Below are positions 43,585 through 52,317 of a stretch of 64,000 nucleotides of DNA, one piece after another. Source of the DNA: Chryseolinea serpens (GTDB lineage: Bacteria > Bacteroidota > Bacteroidia > Cytophagales > Cyclobacteriaceae); the NCBI RefSeq assembly GCF_900129725.1, contig NZ_FQWQ01000001.1:1054001-1118000 (forward strand), read 5' to 3'. Position 1 is the stretch's first letter, and each line of letters starts with the position of its first letter. A program made the position numbers and the translations under genes. The notes beneath the pieces are model-generated. The model was not told where the DNA came from and searched no databases. It saw only the letters and a program-made list of their open reading frames with translations.

Positions 43585-45372
43585 TTACGCCGGCTTTTTC
43601 AACGAAGCAATCCAACGGTCGATCTTTCCTTCCAACACATTGAGTGGTATTCCACCCGAATCCAGCACTTGATTGTGGAATTCGGAGATGTTGAATTTAT
43701 CGCCGAGTTCTTTCTCCGCTTTCGCACGCAGCTCGCGGATTTTCAATTGCCCGATTTTATAAGACAACGCCTGACCCGGGATGGCCATGTAGCGCTCGAT
43801 CTCGGCCACGATAGATTGTTCCGTTCTCGCTTCGTGATCTTTCGAGTACTGAATGGCTTGCTCGCGTGTCCAGCCTTGTGTGTGAATACCGGCGTCGACC
43901 ACGAGGCGGATGGCGCGGTGCATTTCTGCACTCAACATACCGAAGTATTGATAGGGATCGGTATACAATCCCAATTCCTTACCGAGCGACTCGGAATACA
44001 ACCCCCAGCCTTCGGCATACGCGCTGTAGTTGGTGATGGTCCTGAATTTCGGGAGCGTTGTATTTTCCATTTGCAGCGCGATCTGGTAGTGGTGACCGGG
44101 AATGGCTTCGTGCAGGAACAGGTCTTCGTCGGAAAGCACGTTGTATTTCTTTACGTCGGGAATGGGCACATAAAACACTCCGGGGCGGGAGCCGTCTTTG
44201 GAGCCTGGATTATACTCGGCGCTGGCCGATGCTTCGCGAAACGCTTCCGTGCGCCGCACCTCGAAAGGTGTCTTCGGCGTTTTGGAAAACAGTTTGGCGA
44301 GGTTGGGCTTCATGCGCTCGTGGATCTCGTTGAAGTGGGCGATCACTTGCTCGGGCTTGGTGAACGGGGTCAGTTCCTTTTTTGTGCGCAGGCTCACGAA
44401 GAAGGCCTGGAGGTCGCCCTTGAATCCAACTTGCTCTTTCACGGCTTCCATTTCCTTGGTGATGCGATCCACTTCGCTTTTACCCAGCGCAAAGATCTCG
44501 TCGGCAGGTTTTGTGGTCGTCGTGTAGAGTCGGATCAGGTAGTTGTAATAATCCTTTCCGCCGGGAATGGCATCGATGCCCGATTTGTCGGTGGCGGCTT
44601 TGAGGTAGTCGGTGGCCAGGAATTCTTTGATCCTATGGTGCGCCGGAATGATGTGCTTTTCGATCATTTCGGTATAAGCCTTCGTGAGGCGGGCTTTGTC
44701 GTCGGCAGAGAAATCGGCGGGCAGGTTTTTGATAGGCGCGTAGAACAAGTGGTCCTTCACCGGGCCATGGTCCATCGAAGCAAACTGGGGAATAGTTTTC
44801 TGCACCAGCACTTTGGGGAGCACATAGCCTTCGGCGATGCCTTTCTTCATGTTCACCAGGGCCGTGTCGCACCAGGCTTCGTATTTATGCAAGCGCTTGA
44901 GCCAGTTGTCATAGTCTTGCACCGTTTTGAACGGGTGAATGCTGGCGCCACTGGCCATCTGCCCCACGAACAAATGCATGGCCGAGAATTGATTTACCGG
45001 CATGAGGTAGTCCTTGAACTTGAGGCCGTCCAGCGCAATGTCGCACTCCCACAGCAACACATCGTAGTTCATTTGATCGTCTTCCGACAGGCTTTCGCGA
45101 TCGTAGGCGGTGACGCGGTCGCGATAGCGGGAATAGAGTTCTTTTACCTGGTTGCGATAGTCGGCCGTCAACGTGTTGGGCAACAAGCTGTCATAGCGGT
45201 TGTCGCCGATAACGGTGGCGTTGAGGGGTGAAAATTTCAGGTAGTCTTCGTAGAACTCGCCCACGAGGGTGTCGAGTGTGGGCTTGATCGCCGCTACTTC
45301 CGATTTGGGGGCCTTGTTACAGGCCGCCATGAACAACAGCACAGGGAGGCTTAGCAAAACGAGTTTTCGCAT
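43585..45372 (-). CDS. DUF885 lipoprotein, probable metallopeptidase
   Basis: A 595-residue protein with a lipobox (FMAACNK, Cys 18). It is a full-length DUF885 protein: helical throughout, with the zinc-peptidase motif HEAIPGHHYQ near residue 422 and a downstream Glu-rich helix (SAYAEGWGLYSESL near 447). These match the HExxH plus distal Glu ligands of gluzincin-like peptidases. It would act as a periplasmic or outer-membrane-attached peptidase. The AACCTAAACCT leader motif precedes its start. Confidence 0.9.
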   Translation of the reverse strand: MRKLVLLSLPVLLFMAACNKAPKSEVAAIKPTLDTLVGEFYEDYLKFSPLNATVIGDNRYDSLLPNTLTADYRNQVKELYSRYRDRVTAYDRESLSEDDQMNYDVLLWECDIALDGLKFKDYLMPVNQFSAMHLFVGQMASGASIHPFKTVQDYDNWLKRLHKYEAWCDTALVNMKKGIAEGYVLPKVLVQKTIPQFASMDHGPVKDHLFYAPIKNLPADFSADDKARLTKAYTEMIEKHIIPAHHRIKEFLATDYLKAATDKSGIDAIPGGKDYYNYLIRLYTTTTKPADEIFALGKSEVDRITKEMEAVKEQVGFKGDLQAFFVSLRTKKELTPFTKPEQVIAHFNEIHERMKPNLAKLFSKTPKTPFEVRRTEAFREASASAEYNPGSKDGSRPGVFYVPIPDVKKYNVLSDEDLFLHEAIPGHHYQIALQMENTTLPKFRTITNYSAYAEGWGLYSESLGKELGLYTDPYQYFGMLSAEMHRAIRLVVDAGIHTQGWTREQAIQYSKDHEARTEQSIVAEIERYMAIPGQALSYKIGQLKIRELRAKAEKELGDKFNISEFHNQVLDSGGIPLNVLEGKIDRWIASLKKPA

Positions 45373-45502
45373 AGAGTTGAGGTTTAGGTTATGGATGGGG
45401 TTGAGTTATTAACGTGTCGTTCTCAAAGTAAAGAAAGATTTTCACAGGCGCGAAATCTTTTCGTCACTATAAAGTTTCGCCCGGGGTGAAGACGCCAAAA
45501 AG

Positions 45503-45531
45503 AAAAAGCCGGTTGCATACCGGCTTTTTCC
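45503..45531 (-). terminator. Terminator of the molybdenum hydroxylase operon
   Basis: A perfect hairpin AAAAAGCCGGT - TGCAT - ACCGGCTTTTT, 26 bp after the stop of the 45557-47734 gene on the minus strand, with a U-run in that direction. Confidence 0.87.
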
Positions 45532-45556
45532 TTTCTGTTTTCGTGTTCATTTGCTC

Positions 45557-47734
45557 TCACAAACGCTCACCCAAACTCACCCCTTTCAGTTCTTCCTGCT
45601 TGGTGAACGGCTGATTATAAAGCCGTTTGCCCAGGGCCTTGAACAAGGCGTTGGCCACCGCCCCACCCGTAGGTGGCAGCGCGGGTTCGCCAAGACCGGT
45701 GGGATCGATGCCGTTGTTCACAAAATGGACATCGATGGCGGGCACTTCCTTCATGCGGATAAGGCGGTAGTTGTTAAAGTTCTTTTGCTCTGCGGCCCCG
45801 TCCTTGAAGGTGAGGCTTCCAAACAGGGCATGACCCAATCCGTCGGTCACGCCACCCCGTACCTGCTGGTTGGCGCCGCTGATGTTCACCACCACACCGC
45901 AGTCGGCCGCGGCATGGATCTTTTCCAGCACGGGTTTTCCCTTTTTCATTTCGATCTCCGCCACCTGGGCTACATACGAACGGTGCGAGAAATAGACACT
46001 GAATCCTTGCGACACGCCCTTCTTTTTGCCCCACTGCGATTTCTCCACCACCAGGTCGATCACGCCCTTCATGCGGTCGATGTCGTACTTGATGGCGCCC
46101 ACCGGGGTGGTCTTGGCTTTGGCCAGCAGGTCAAGCCGGAAGGCCACCGGGTCTTTACCCGCCGCCATGGCCACCTCGTCGATGAATGCCTGCTCGGCAA
46201 ACGCCAGGAAGTTGGTGATCGGCGCGCGCCATGCCCCCGTGGTGATGGGCGATTTATGTTCTATGGATTCGATCTGCAAATTATCTACAGCACCCGATGG
46301 AAAGTTATCCTCCCGCGTACAGTTGCCTGCATTGATGCCCACGCCTCTCAGTTTGTAGCCCACCAGGTTGCCCTTCGCATCCAAGGCGGCCGAAAAGCGA
46401 TAGCGTACGGCCGGGCGATAGCTGCCACCGGTCATGTCGTCTTCGCGTGTCCAGATCACTTTCACGGGCGCCTTGATGAGGCTGGAAAGCTCGGCGGCCT
46501 CCAGCACATAATCGGCTTTCAATCTCCGGCCAAAGCCACCTCCCAACCGTGTGAGTTCCAGGGTGATCTGTTCCGGTGGTATGTTGAGCAATTTGGCGGT
46601 CTCGTTGCGCGCCATGTCCGGCGTTTGCGACGGCCCCACCAGTTCGACGCCATCGGGACGCACGTGTGCAAAGAAGTTCATGGGCTCCAGCGGACTGTGC
46701 GACAGGAAGGGACATTGATATTCCTTGGTGATCACTTTCGCAGCTGTTTTGAATGCCGCATCGGCGTCGCCGTCTTTGCGCTTTACCGACACTACGTTGG
46801 GGTCGCTGCTGTCCAAAAGCTTTTTGAAGATCTGATCGTGATCGGTGGTGCTTTCCAACGCTGCCGCGCCATCGGGTTCGTATTCGACCTTCAACGCCTT
46901 GCGCGCCTTATTCACCTGCCAGGTGGATTTGCCCACCACGGCCACATTGTTCTTGAACGTGACCACGTCCACAATGCCGGGCATGGCCTTGGCCGCTGCG
47001 GCATCGACGGATTTTATTTTTGTGCCAAAGGCGGGCGGGCGTTGGAGCATGGCGAAGAGCATGCCCTCGCGGTAGAAATCCAGGCCATACAACGGCTTGC
47101 CCGTGATCATCTGCTTGCTGTCGACATTGCGCACGGCCGTGCCGATCAACTTGAAATCCTTTTTATCCTTCAGCTTCACGTCGGCAGGCACAGCGATGGC
47201 CGAAGCATCGGTGGCCAGTTCGCCATAGGTGGCCTTGCGTCCGCTCTCCTTATGATAGACGACGCCATGCTCTGCCGTGAGCGACGACGCGGGAACACTC
47301 CATCGCTTGGCCGCAGCCTCCATAAGCATGTAGCGCGCGGTGGCGCCGGCCTTGCGCAGGCGTTCCCAGCTGTGGGGAATGGCGCCGCTGCCGCCGGTGA
47401 CCTGGCGTTCATATTTTTTTGTGTCGAGCATGGCTTGCTGCACGTGGACTTTTGTCCAGTCGGCGTCCAGTTCCTCGGCGACGATCATGGGGAACGACGT
47501 TTTTATATTTTGCCCCAACTCCGGGTTCGGGGAGAATATGGTGATGACGTCATCCGGGGAGATGGACAGGTAGCTGTTGAACGAAATGTCGCTGCCGGCT
47601 ACCGTGCCGCCATGGATCACGTTCATGATCTTGGCTTCGGCACTTTCCCAATGAAAGCCCAGCACAAGGCCACCGCCGGCGGCTGCCGCCAGCTTCAGAA
47701 AATCACGTCGACTTGTTTTTGGTATCGAGGTCAT
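45557..47734 (-). CDS. Molybdenum hydroxylase large subunit (IorB-like), Tat-exported
   Basis: A 725-residue protein. The N-terminus TSRRDFLKLAAAAGGGLVLG is a textbook twin-arginine signal. The rest is the xanthine-oxidase-family molybdopterin-binding subunit: GGSGAIPHSWERLRKAGA near 116, LTRLGGGFGRRLKADYV near 395 and GAWRAPITNFLAFAEQAFID near 480. The C-terminus has the Glu-containing GLGEPALPPTGGAVANA near 684. Members of the isoquinoline/aldehyde-oxidoreductase branch hydroxylate N-heterocycles or oxidise aldehydes in the periplasm. The substrate is not identifiable. The ATG follows the iron-sulfur gene's stop by 8 bp. Confidence 0.92.
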   Translation of the reverse strand: MTSIPKTSRRDFLKLAAAAGGGLVLGFHWESAEAKIMNVIHGGTVAGSDISFNSYLSISPDDVITIFSPNPELGQNIKTSFPMIVAEELDADWTKVHVQQAMLDTKKYERQVTGGSGAIPHSWERLRKAGATARYMLMEAAAKRWSVPASSLTAEHGVVYHKESGRKATYGELATDASAIAVPADVKLKDKKDFKLIGTAVRNVDSKQMITGKPLYGLDFYREGMLFAMLQRPPAFGTKIKSVDAAAAKAMPGIVDVVTFKNNVAVVGKSTWQVNKARKALKVEYEPDGAAALESTTDHDQIFKKLLDSSDPNVVSVKRKDGDADAAFKTAAKVITKEYQCPFLSHSPLEPMNFFAHVRPDGVELVGPSQTPDMARNETAKLLNIPPEQITLELTRLGGGFGRRLKADYVLEAAELSSLIKAPVKVIWTREDDMTGGSYRPAVRYRFSAALDAKGNLVGYKLRGVGINAGNCTREDNFPSGAVDNLQIESIEHKSPITTGAWRAPITNFLAFAEQAFIDEVAMAAGKDPVAFRLDLLAKAKTTPVGAIKYDIDRMKGVIDLVVEKSQWGKKKGVSQGFSVYFSHRSYVAQVAEIEMKKGKPVLEKIHAAADCGVVVNISGANQQVRGGVTDGLGHALFGSLTFKDGAAEQKNFNNYRLIRMKEVPAIDVHFVNNGIDPTGLGEPALPPTGGAVANALFKALGKRLYNQPFTKQEELKGVSLGERL

Positions 47735-47742
47735 GGCGAGGG

Positions 47743-48204
47743 TTATTTAAGTTTTGTGGAGGCCAATGCAACGGCTTCTAGAATGCGGTGATAGGTGCCA
47801 CAACGGCAAATGTTGCCATGCATGGCGTTCTCGATCTGCTCGTTGGTAGGTTTGGGATTCTGTGCCAGCAAAGCGGCCGCGGTCATGATCTGCCCGGCCT
47901 GGCAATAGCCACATTGGGCCACATCCACCTCATCCCAGGCCTGCTGCACCGGATGATCGCCAAGTTCAGAGAGCCCCTCGATGGTCGTTACCTTCTTCGC
48001 TCCCACCGCCGAAACCGGGAGCGAGCACGAGCGCATGGCCTTGCCATCCACGTGCACCGTACAGGCACCACACTGCGCGATGCCGCAACCGAACTTGGTC
48101 CCCACCAGTCCCAGGTGATCACGCAACACCCACAAAAGCGGGGTGTCCGCATCCACGTCGGCTTCGAGGGTCCGGCCGTTGATTTGTAACTTGTAGTTTG
48201 CCAT
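47743..48204 (-). CDS. Molybdenum hydroxylase 2Fe-2S subunit (IorA-like)
   Basis: 153 residues from the ATG at 48204; the longer frame reads into repeat sequence and is not coding. It has both cluster sites of the family: the plant-ferredoxin-type [12 protein letters not shown] near residue 40 and the C-terminal helical cluster CGYCQAGQ near 98 plus CRCGTY near 132. It passes electrons from the molybdenum centre. With no own signal peptide it should ride through Tat with the large subunit. First gene of a two-gene operon; no separate FAD or cytochrome subunit is present. Confidence 0.94.
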   Translation of the reverse strand: MANYKLQINGRTLEADVDADTPLLWVLRDHLGLVGTKFGCGIAQCGACTVHVDGKAMRSCSLPVSAVGAKKVTTIEGLSELGDHPVQQAWDEVDVAQCGYCQAGQIMTAAALLAQNPKPTNEQIENAMHGNICRCGTYHRILEAVALASTKLK

Positions 48205-48340
48205 GGTGTATTTTTTTGTTAGGTAAGATAGTAAAAAGGGCGGCTTTTTTGGGAGCGGATTGTGGTCATTGGTCGATGCGGGAGGTGAATGGCAGGCGGC
48301 ATCAAAGGGCTGAGGTTCTCGCCTACGCGCCAGGCCCATC

Positions 48341-48710
48341 ACGTCATGTCGCAGGCACAAGTTTTTTTAACAGCTACGCCCATAGTTCAAGACATCCCGA
48401 ATTCCGAGAGCAAGGACCGCGTCATGTCGCAGGCACAAGTTTTCTTTAAACCTACGCCAGTAGTTCAAGACATCCCGGATTCCGAAAGCAGTGAATCTGG
48501 ATATACTTCGCACAGAATAAAACGAAAACCGGCAAACACTGAATACGGCACGCCTTAGAACGAGCCGGCAAACACCGAATGTACCACGCCCATTCAAATG
48601 CAGCACAGATCCAACGAGCTATCCACGGGGTTCCTTGAAATCGTGCGAAGCCAGATGACGTGTGTGCCTGCGGAACGACGTGCGTTTGCAGAACGTGCGA
48701 AGTACTTCCT
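48341..48710 (+). repeat. MITE-like repeat, copy C (duplicated head)
   Basis: Two heads (48342 and 48420, about 78 bp apart) and one tail (TGTGCCTGCGGAACGACG at 48663-48680, ending near 48709). It lies about 30 bp beyond the stop codon of the GH5 gene. The gap 48205-48740 contains only this element and a short leader before 48341; no gene. Confidence 0.87.
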
Positions 48711-48740
48711 TCCTTCCTTACTTCCTTATCCTTCAAATTT

Positions 48741-50492
48741 TTATTTAAAGTTCATGCCTTTAAACGTATACCCTCCGGCAACCGCCTTAACACGAATAAC
48801 ATTCTCTCCTTTTTTAAACACCAGGTCCTTCACTTCGATCGCCTGCCATTTACCGGCCGTGGCCTGTACCAGGATTTCCTTTTTGTAAGGAACACCATTA
48901 ACAACAACGCTGATCTTGCCGCCGGCATCTTCCGAAGCTACCACGAAGGAAGTGGGTTGCGCACCGTTGCGTGTAGCCTTAACGGTATATTGCAGCCACT
49001 CGTCCGTTTCGATATGATCCACAAAATAGTTGCCGACTGAACCGGGTTCCACGGTGATGTCTACTCCATCGTTGCGATAGGCGTGGCCGCGGTTGCCATC
49101 GGTGTGTTTGCCGCCGGTAGATACCCAGTAGTTGGCCGTATCTTTGTCATAGTAGGCAAACCGATTTCTGCCGAGGTCATAATCCACGGCCTTCAACGTG
49201 GCGCCGGCCTTGACGGTGAAAGGCTTGAACGGTTTGGTGGCGTCCGTGTGTGGCTGGCGGAACATGGCGTCGATCACGTCGGGGTGGTAGATGGTGTTTT
49301 CGAGTTTTATGTTGTTGGCCAGTTCTGTCAATCCTTTTGAGGCTTCTGCGGGCGTGGGTTGCGGGCCGCGTTTGGCCCAGAAGTCGATGATCTTCTGATA
49401 GTCGGCGGGCACCTTCACTTCGAGGGGGTTATTGCCGCCCAGCTTCTTGAGCGGCCACCACGTCCAGCCGATGTCGTTGGATTCCATCAGGTGGATGGCA
49501 TCGCGGAACCATACGTTGGAGTTCTCGCCCGTTTCGCCCAGCCAGATTGGCGTTTGATATTGTTCGCGAAAGTCGAGCATGCGCGATATGGAAGCCTGGT
49601 CGTTGTAGTTCCAATATTTATGAAAGCTGATGAGCATGTTCTTGTCCCACGGCGGCAGGATGCCGTTGTAGTTGTTGCCCCAGCAATTGCCTTCGATGAC
49701 GACAATATGATTTTTGTCCACCTCGCGAATGGCGTTGGTGATGTCCATCATCAACTTCTTCAGCGGTGCATTGACGGTTTCTCCGCAGCCGTTTTTGTCT
49801 TCCGGTTTTTCAAATCCCCAGTTGGGTTCGTTGATGATATCGTAGGCACCGATCCACGGTTCGTTGGCATAGCGCGCAGCCAGCTTGCGCCAGAGGGCGA
49901 TCATCTTTTGCTGATTGGCTTCGCTCTGCCACAGCGACGGTTTGGCCGGGTCGCGATCGGAAATGTTGTTGTCGTTGCCCTGGCCCCCAGGGGCACCGTG
50001 GAGGTCAAGGATGAGGTAGATCTGATTGGCCTTGCACCATTGCAGCAAGTTGTCGGTCATGGCGAAGCCTTGTTCCAGCCAGGTTTGCTGGCCGGGTGTG
50101 GGTTCTTCTTCAATGGGAAGGGTGTAGAGGTTGTAGTGCATCGGCAGGCGCACGGCATTGAACCCCCAGGCTTTCAACGAGTCGATGTCGATCTTGCGGG
50201 TGTTGTTGGTGAGCCAGGCTTTATAGAAGGCGTCGGTTTGTTCTTTGCCGGCCAGCTCGTTCAGTTTGGCGCGGACTACATGTTGCTGTTGGCCGATGCC
50301 TTGAACTCTCAGCATGTAGCCTTCCTGCAGCATCCATCCACCCAGCCCCATGCCGCGGAAGATTATTTTTTCACCTTTATCGTTGACGATGTATTTGCCT
50401 TCGGTTTTGAGGAAGCCTTGGGCGTGGAGGGTTAGGGTGAGCGTTGTGAGTAAAGCTACGGATAGGAATGCAATGCGTTTTCGGAGATTCAT
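48741..50492 (-). CDS. GH5 cellulase with C-terminal carbohydrate-binding domain
   Basis: 583 residues from the ATG at 50492, followed by a signal peptide ending LHAQG; the longer frame is repeat-derived. The GH5 barrel covers about 30-390. It has FRGMGLGGWMLQEGYML near 48, the acid/base Glu in YDIINEPNWG near 210 and the nucleophile in WLGETGENSNVW near 315. The C-terminal 150 residues are a beta-sandwich of CBM6/35 type (TVEPGSVGNYFVDHIETDEW). It should hydrolyse beta-glucan outside the inner membrane. Inverted repeats of one family flank it on both sides. Confidence 0.88.
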   Translation of the reverse strand: MNLRKRIAFLSVALLTTLTLTLHAQGFLKTEGKYIVNDKGEKIIFRGMGLGGWMLQEGYMLRVQGIGQQQHVVRAKLNELAGKEQTDAFYKAWLTNNTRKIDIDSLKAWGFNAVRLPMHYNLYTLPIEEEPTPGQQTWLEQGFAMTDNLLQWCKANQIYLILDLHGAPGGQGNDNNISDRDPAKPSLWQSEANQQKMIALWRKLAARYANEPWIGAYDIINEPNWGFEKPEDKNGCGETVNAPLKKLMMDITNAIREVDKNHIVVIEGNCWGNNYNGILPPWDKNMLISFHKYWNYNDQASISRMLDFREQYQTPIWLGETGENSNVWFRDAIHLMESNDIGWTWWPLKKLGGNNPLEVKVPADYQKIIDFWAKRGPQPTPAEASKGLTELANNIKLENTIYHPDVIDAMFRQPHTDATKPFKPFTVKAGATLKAVDYDLGRNRFAYYDKDTANYWVSTGGKHTDGNRGHAYRNDGVDITVEPGSVGNYFVDHIETDEWLQYTVKATRNGAQPTSFVVASEDAGGKISVVVNGVPYKKEILVQATAGKWQAIEVKDLVFKKGENVIRVKAVAGGYTFKGMNFK

Positions 50493-51098
50493 TTCGTTTG
50501 AGTTGTAGAAGTACATCCATACCCAAACAACACCCTGCCTGGTGCGCGGCGGGTTCAGGCTGGAAAGTAAATGTAGGAATTTATTTTGGGTTGTATTCTG
50601 AGGAAGGACGAGCGGAAATTCCGAAGTACGTGACGCGGTCATCGACGCACATCGTTCCGCAGGCACAAACCTCATCTGGCTTCACACGATTTCAAGGAAC
50701 CCGTGGATGGCTTATTGGATCTGCGCAGCATTTGAATGGGGTGTGGTGCATTCGGTGTTTGCCGGGTTCGTTATGGGGCGTGGCATATTCGGTGTTTTGC
50801 CGGTTTTCGTTTTATTCCGTGCGAAGTATATCCAGATTCACTGCTTTCGGAATTCGGGATGTCTTGAACTACTGGCGAAGTTTTTAAGAAAACTTGTGCC
50901 TGCGACATGACGCGGTCCTTCTCTCGGAATTCGGTCCCTTCCATTGGGGTCGCTGAAATCCGGTACCGGCATTTTTGCTCAAAAAATAAATGGACATCGA
51001 CTACCAAAAGCCCCGGCGAAACCGTAACTTCATTTCAGTTCACCCCCCTATCCTGAAACAAAGCCCGGTTTTAAGGTATTCCTTTTATTGAAAATACT
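50493..51098. other. Intergenic region with repeat copy D
   Basis: Apart from the repeat at 50622-50916, the left part is the leader of the GH5 gene and the right part (50917-51098) the upstream region of the AraC-type fusion gene. No gene or clear promoter is recognised. Confidence 0.5.
50622..50916 (-). repeat. MITE-like repeat, copy D (inverted)
   Basis: One tail (inverted repeat ATCGTTCCGCAGGCACAA at 50651-50668) and one head (CTTGTGCCTGCGACATGACG at 50893-50912), in the opposite orientation to copies A-C. It lies in the upstream region of the GH5 gene with its tail pointing towards that gene. Confidence 0.87.
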
Positions 51099-52193
51099 AT
51101 GCCGCTTTACATGGATTTCCATAAGAACGTAGTCGCCACTTTCGACGAAGTGGTGTTGGCTCACCTGGCCGACCTGGAAGTGCAGGAGAAACATCATGTG
51201 AAGTATCACAAGTTCTGGATCAATCCGAAAGAAGGCACCATCTATTGTCTGATCGAAGCACCCGATCGCCATGCGTGCGAGGCGGTGCATAAAGAATCGC
51301 ATGGTCACCTGGCGTGTTCCATCGTGGAGGTCGATCCCGATTTCTTCAAATTGGTGATGGGCGACGGCCACCAGGTCGACAACGGGCCCATGCATCATGC
51401 CGACGGCTCACTGGATTTGGGATACCGGAATATTCTTGCCGTGTCGCTATGGCATGAACAGGGTGCACATCCCACGGAGGCACGCAAACTGGCCTTGGAG
51501 AAAATCGCCGCCTTTCATGGTCGTGTCATCAAGTGGGCCGCGAACGATCATCTCATCGGCGTGTTCAATGACTCGGTGAACGCTGTACGCTGTGCGAAAA
51601 AGATAAAGCTTGAGTTACTTGTCCGCCAGAGCGAAGCCATCGCACAGGCAAATCCTCCCATCCATTTCAAGATCGGCCTGAGTGCGGGGCAGCCCGTAAC
51701 GGAAACCTCGGAATTGTTTGAGGAAGCGGTGCAACTGGCGTTGCGCCTGTGCACCGTGGCCCGCGAGGAAGAGATCCTGGTGTCGTCGCTGGTGAAACAG
51801 CTTTGCCTGGAGGAAGAACTGCTGGAGGACGACCGGGCCGATACGGTGAAGTTGCTGAGCACGAAAGAAGAAGGATTTATCCTGGAACTGCTCCGGATCA
51901 CCGAATCACGCCTGGCCGACGAGCGGTTCACGATCGACACGCTGAGCCGCGACATCGGCATGAGCCGCCCCCAATTGTATCGGAAAGTTACCGCCCTCAT
52001 TGGCCGCCCACCCAATGATCTGTTGCGCGAGCTGCGCATGGAAAAGGCGATGTCGCTCATCAAACAAAAAGCCGGCAACATTTCAGAGATCGCCCTGGAG
52101 GTGGGCTATAACAACGCCTCCTATTTTGCCAAGTGCTTCCACGAAAAATTCGGTTGCAACCCCTCCTCCTACGCGGAAAACCATAAAGGTTGA
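51099..52193 (+). CDS. DUF4242 - cyclase-like - AraC HTH fusion regulator
   Basis: A 364-residue three-part protein. Residues 1-85 match DUF4242, a small ferredoxin-like domain (MPLYMDFHKNV, KYHKFWINPKEGTIYCLIEAP) seen in nickel-binding-type proteins. Residues about 105-245 resemble a class III nucleotide cyclase fold (ALEKIAAFHGRVIKWAAND, IHFKIGLSAGQPV), but without the usual metal-binding Asp pair, so probably a sensor rather than an enzyme. Residues 265-364 are an AraC-type DNA-binding domain (SRDIGMSRPQLYRKVTALI, then ISEIALEVGYNNASYFAKCF). The FAD oxidase gene 124 bp downstream is a likely target. Confidence 0.8.
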   Translation: MPLYMDFHKNVVATFDEVVLAHLADLEVQEKHHVKYHKFWINPKEGTIYCLIEAPDRHACEAVHKESHGHLACSIVEVDPDFFKLVMGDGHQVDNGPMHHADGSLDLGYRNILAVSLWHEQGAHPTEARKLALEKIAAFHGRVIKWAANDHLIGVFNDSVNAVRCAKKIKLELLVRQSEAIAQANPPIHFKIGLSAGQPVTETSELFEEAVQLALRLCTVAREEEILVSSLVKQLCLEEELLEDDRADTVKLLSTKEEGFILELLRITESRLADERFTIDTLSRDIGMSRPQLYRKVTALIGRPPNDLLRELRMEKAMSLIKQKAGNISEIALEVGYNNASYFAKCFHEKFGCNPSSYAENHKG

Positions 52194-52317
52194 GACCGCT
52201 GATCAGAAAGTGCTGAAGAATGAATAGGTATTGGTGGATTACCTCCCCCGAGGTTGCCTCCTTTGTTTCGCATTTCAAGTACCGAATGCAAAGTTCAACC
52301 CTAACAAAAAATCCTCT

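Noticed and set aside
43669-45231. 520-codon frame opposite the DUF885 gene
   Set aside because: Shadow of the real gene; no domain and no start context.
45551-47791. 746-codon open frame opposite the molybdenum hydroxylase gene
   Set aside because: It is antisense to a fully conserved enzyme, has no recognisable domain and a His/Gly/Val-rich composition typical of shadow frames in GC-rich codons.
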